DNA from: an uncultured Sphingobium sp.
GTDB lineage: Bacteria > Pseudomonadota > Alphaproteobacteria > Sphingomonadales > Sphingomonadaceae
NCBI GenBank assembly: GCA_946885845.1
Contig: CAMPHJ010000006.1
Location: 62,001 to 126,000, forward strand
Length of the DNA stretch: 64,000 nt
Direction: 5' to 3'
The notes below the pieces were generated by a model. The model saw only the letters and a list, made by a program, of their open reading frames with translations. It was not told the DNA's origin and did not search any database. Each line of letters opens with the position of its first letter. Position 1 is the stretch's first letter. The translations under genes were made by a program, and so were the position numbers. Below, in pieces: positions 63,853 through 64,000 of this stretch.

Positions 63853-64000
63853 ATGCTGGACCGCATTTTCACGCTGATCGCCACGCGCATTGCATCGGCA
63901 GCGGGTCAGCCGATGACGTTCGTGGCGGCGCTTGGCGTCATTATCATTTGGGGCGTTACCGGTCCGGTCTTCGGCTATTCCGACACCTGGCAATTGATCA
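63853..64000 (+). CDS. Low-affinity iron permease family protein (5' part)
   Basis: 49 residues visible before the window ends. MLDRIFTLIATRIASAAGQPMTFVAALGVIIIWGVTGPVFGYSDTWQLI matches the N-terminus of the low-affinity iron permease family (Fet4-like), with the conserved WGxTGPxFGYSDTWQL. A gaggg site precedes the ATG. Cut by the right edge. Confidence 0.82.
   Translation, partial: MLDRIFTLIATRIASAAGQPMTFVAALGVIIIWGVTGPVFGYSDTWQLI

Overview
This 64 kb window looks like chromosome from a high-GC alphaproteobacterium of the Sphingomonadaceae (Sphingobium/Novosphingobium type). I infer this from protein character, not from a search. Signs are the dense aromatic/CoA-thioester catabolic genes, an lptB-rpoN pair, a DUF1489 gene, malate synthase G, PEP carboxylase, and short palindromic extragenic repeats of the CTCCTGC(G/C)(A/C)AGGCAGGAG kind. 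I see no rRNA, tRNA or CRISPR array.

Layout. 1-5.9 kb: a plus-strand catabolic operon with a flavin reductase (cut by the edge), 2-oxopent-4-enoate hydratase, acylating acetaldehyde dehydrogenase and 4-hydroxy-2-oxovalerate aldolase (the lower meta-cleavage route to pyruvate and acetyl-CoA), then a TIM-barrel protein, an SDR and an HSL-type esterase. 5.9-8.7 kb: an accessory insert holding a DUF2971 protein and a protein I read as an R-S-E type ADP-ribosyltransferase, followed by about 650 bp of non-coding, scarred DNA. 8.7-12 kb: aldo/keto reductase, a tandem pair of Lrp/AsnC regulators, and an AEC transporter. 12.4-18.7 kb: a divergent CoA-ester catabolic locus (enoyl-CoA hydratase family, CaiB transferase and 3-hydroxyisobutyrate dehydrogenase family on one side; LysR and two acyl-CoA dehydrogenases on the other). 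It carries two matching LysR-type boxes. 18.8-27.3 kb: TetR regulator, methyltransferase, an EF-G-like GTPase, an SLC13 permease, a VOC protein, a candidate 2OG-Fe(II) oxygenase, and a scar with a transposase fragment. 27.5-36.9 kb: a Tat-exported GH3 glycosidase, a complete alternative aa3-type cytochrome oxidase operon with its own cytochrome c, a DUF2189 membrane protein and an OmpA-family protein. 37.4-42.5 kb: an FMN alpha-hydroxyacid dehydrogenase, LysR, a split two-subunit ThDP decarboxylase and an aldehyde dehydrogenase; together these have the logic of a mandelate-type pathway. 42.5-48.1 kb: an overlapping minus-strand operon (acyl-CoA dehydrogenase, CaiB, MaoC/HTD2 hydratase, CitE lyase, with an MFS transporter upstream) that closely resembles an itaconate/C5-dicarboxylate degradation cluster, with a decayed MmgE/PrpD stub at its end. 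48.3-64 kb: a winged-helix protein behind a perfect palindrome, LysR, malate synthase G, LMW-PTP plus HerA-like ATPase, PEP carboxylase, two lipoproteins, peptidyl-prolyl isomerase, MgtE, DUF1489, RpoN, LptB, a small membrane protein and the start of a low-affinity iron permease.

How it fits together. Several peripheral routes feed acetyl-CoA and pyruvate: hydroxyoxovalerate cleavage, citramalyl-CoA-type cleavage and acyl-CoA oxidation. Malate synthase and PEP carboxylase, encoded nearby, would support the glyoxylate and anaplerotic use of these products. The most unusual material is the ADP-ribosyltransferase/DUF2971 insert, the split ThDP decarboxylase route, the itaconate-like cluster with its PrpD remnant, the paired LysR boxes, and the palindrome-preceded winged-helix gene.
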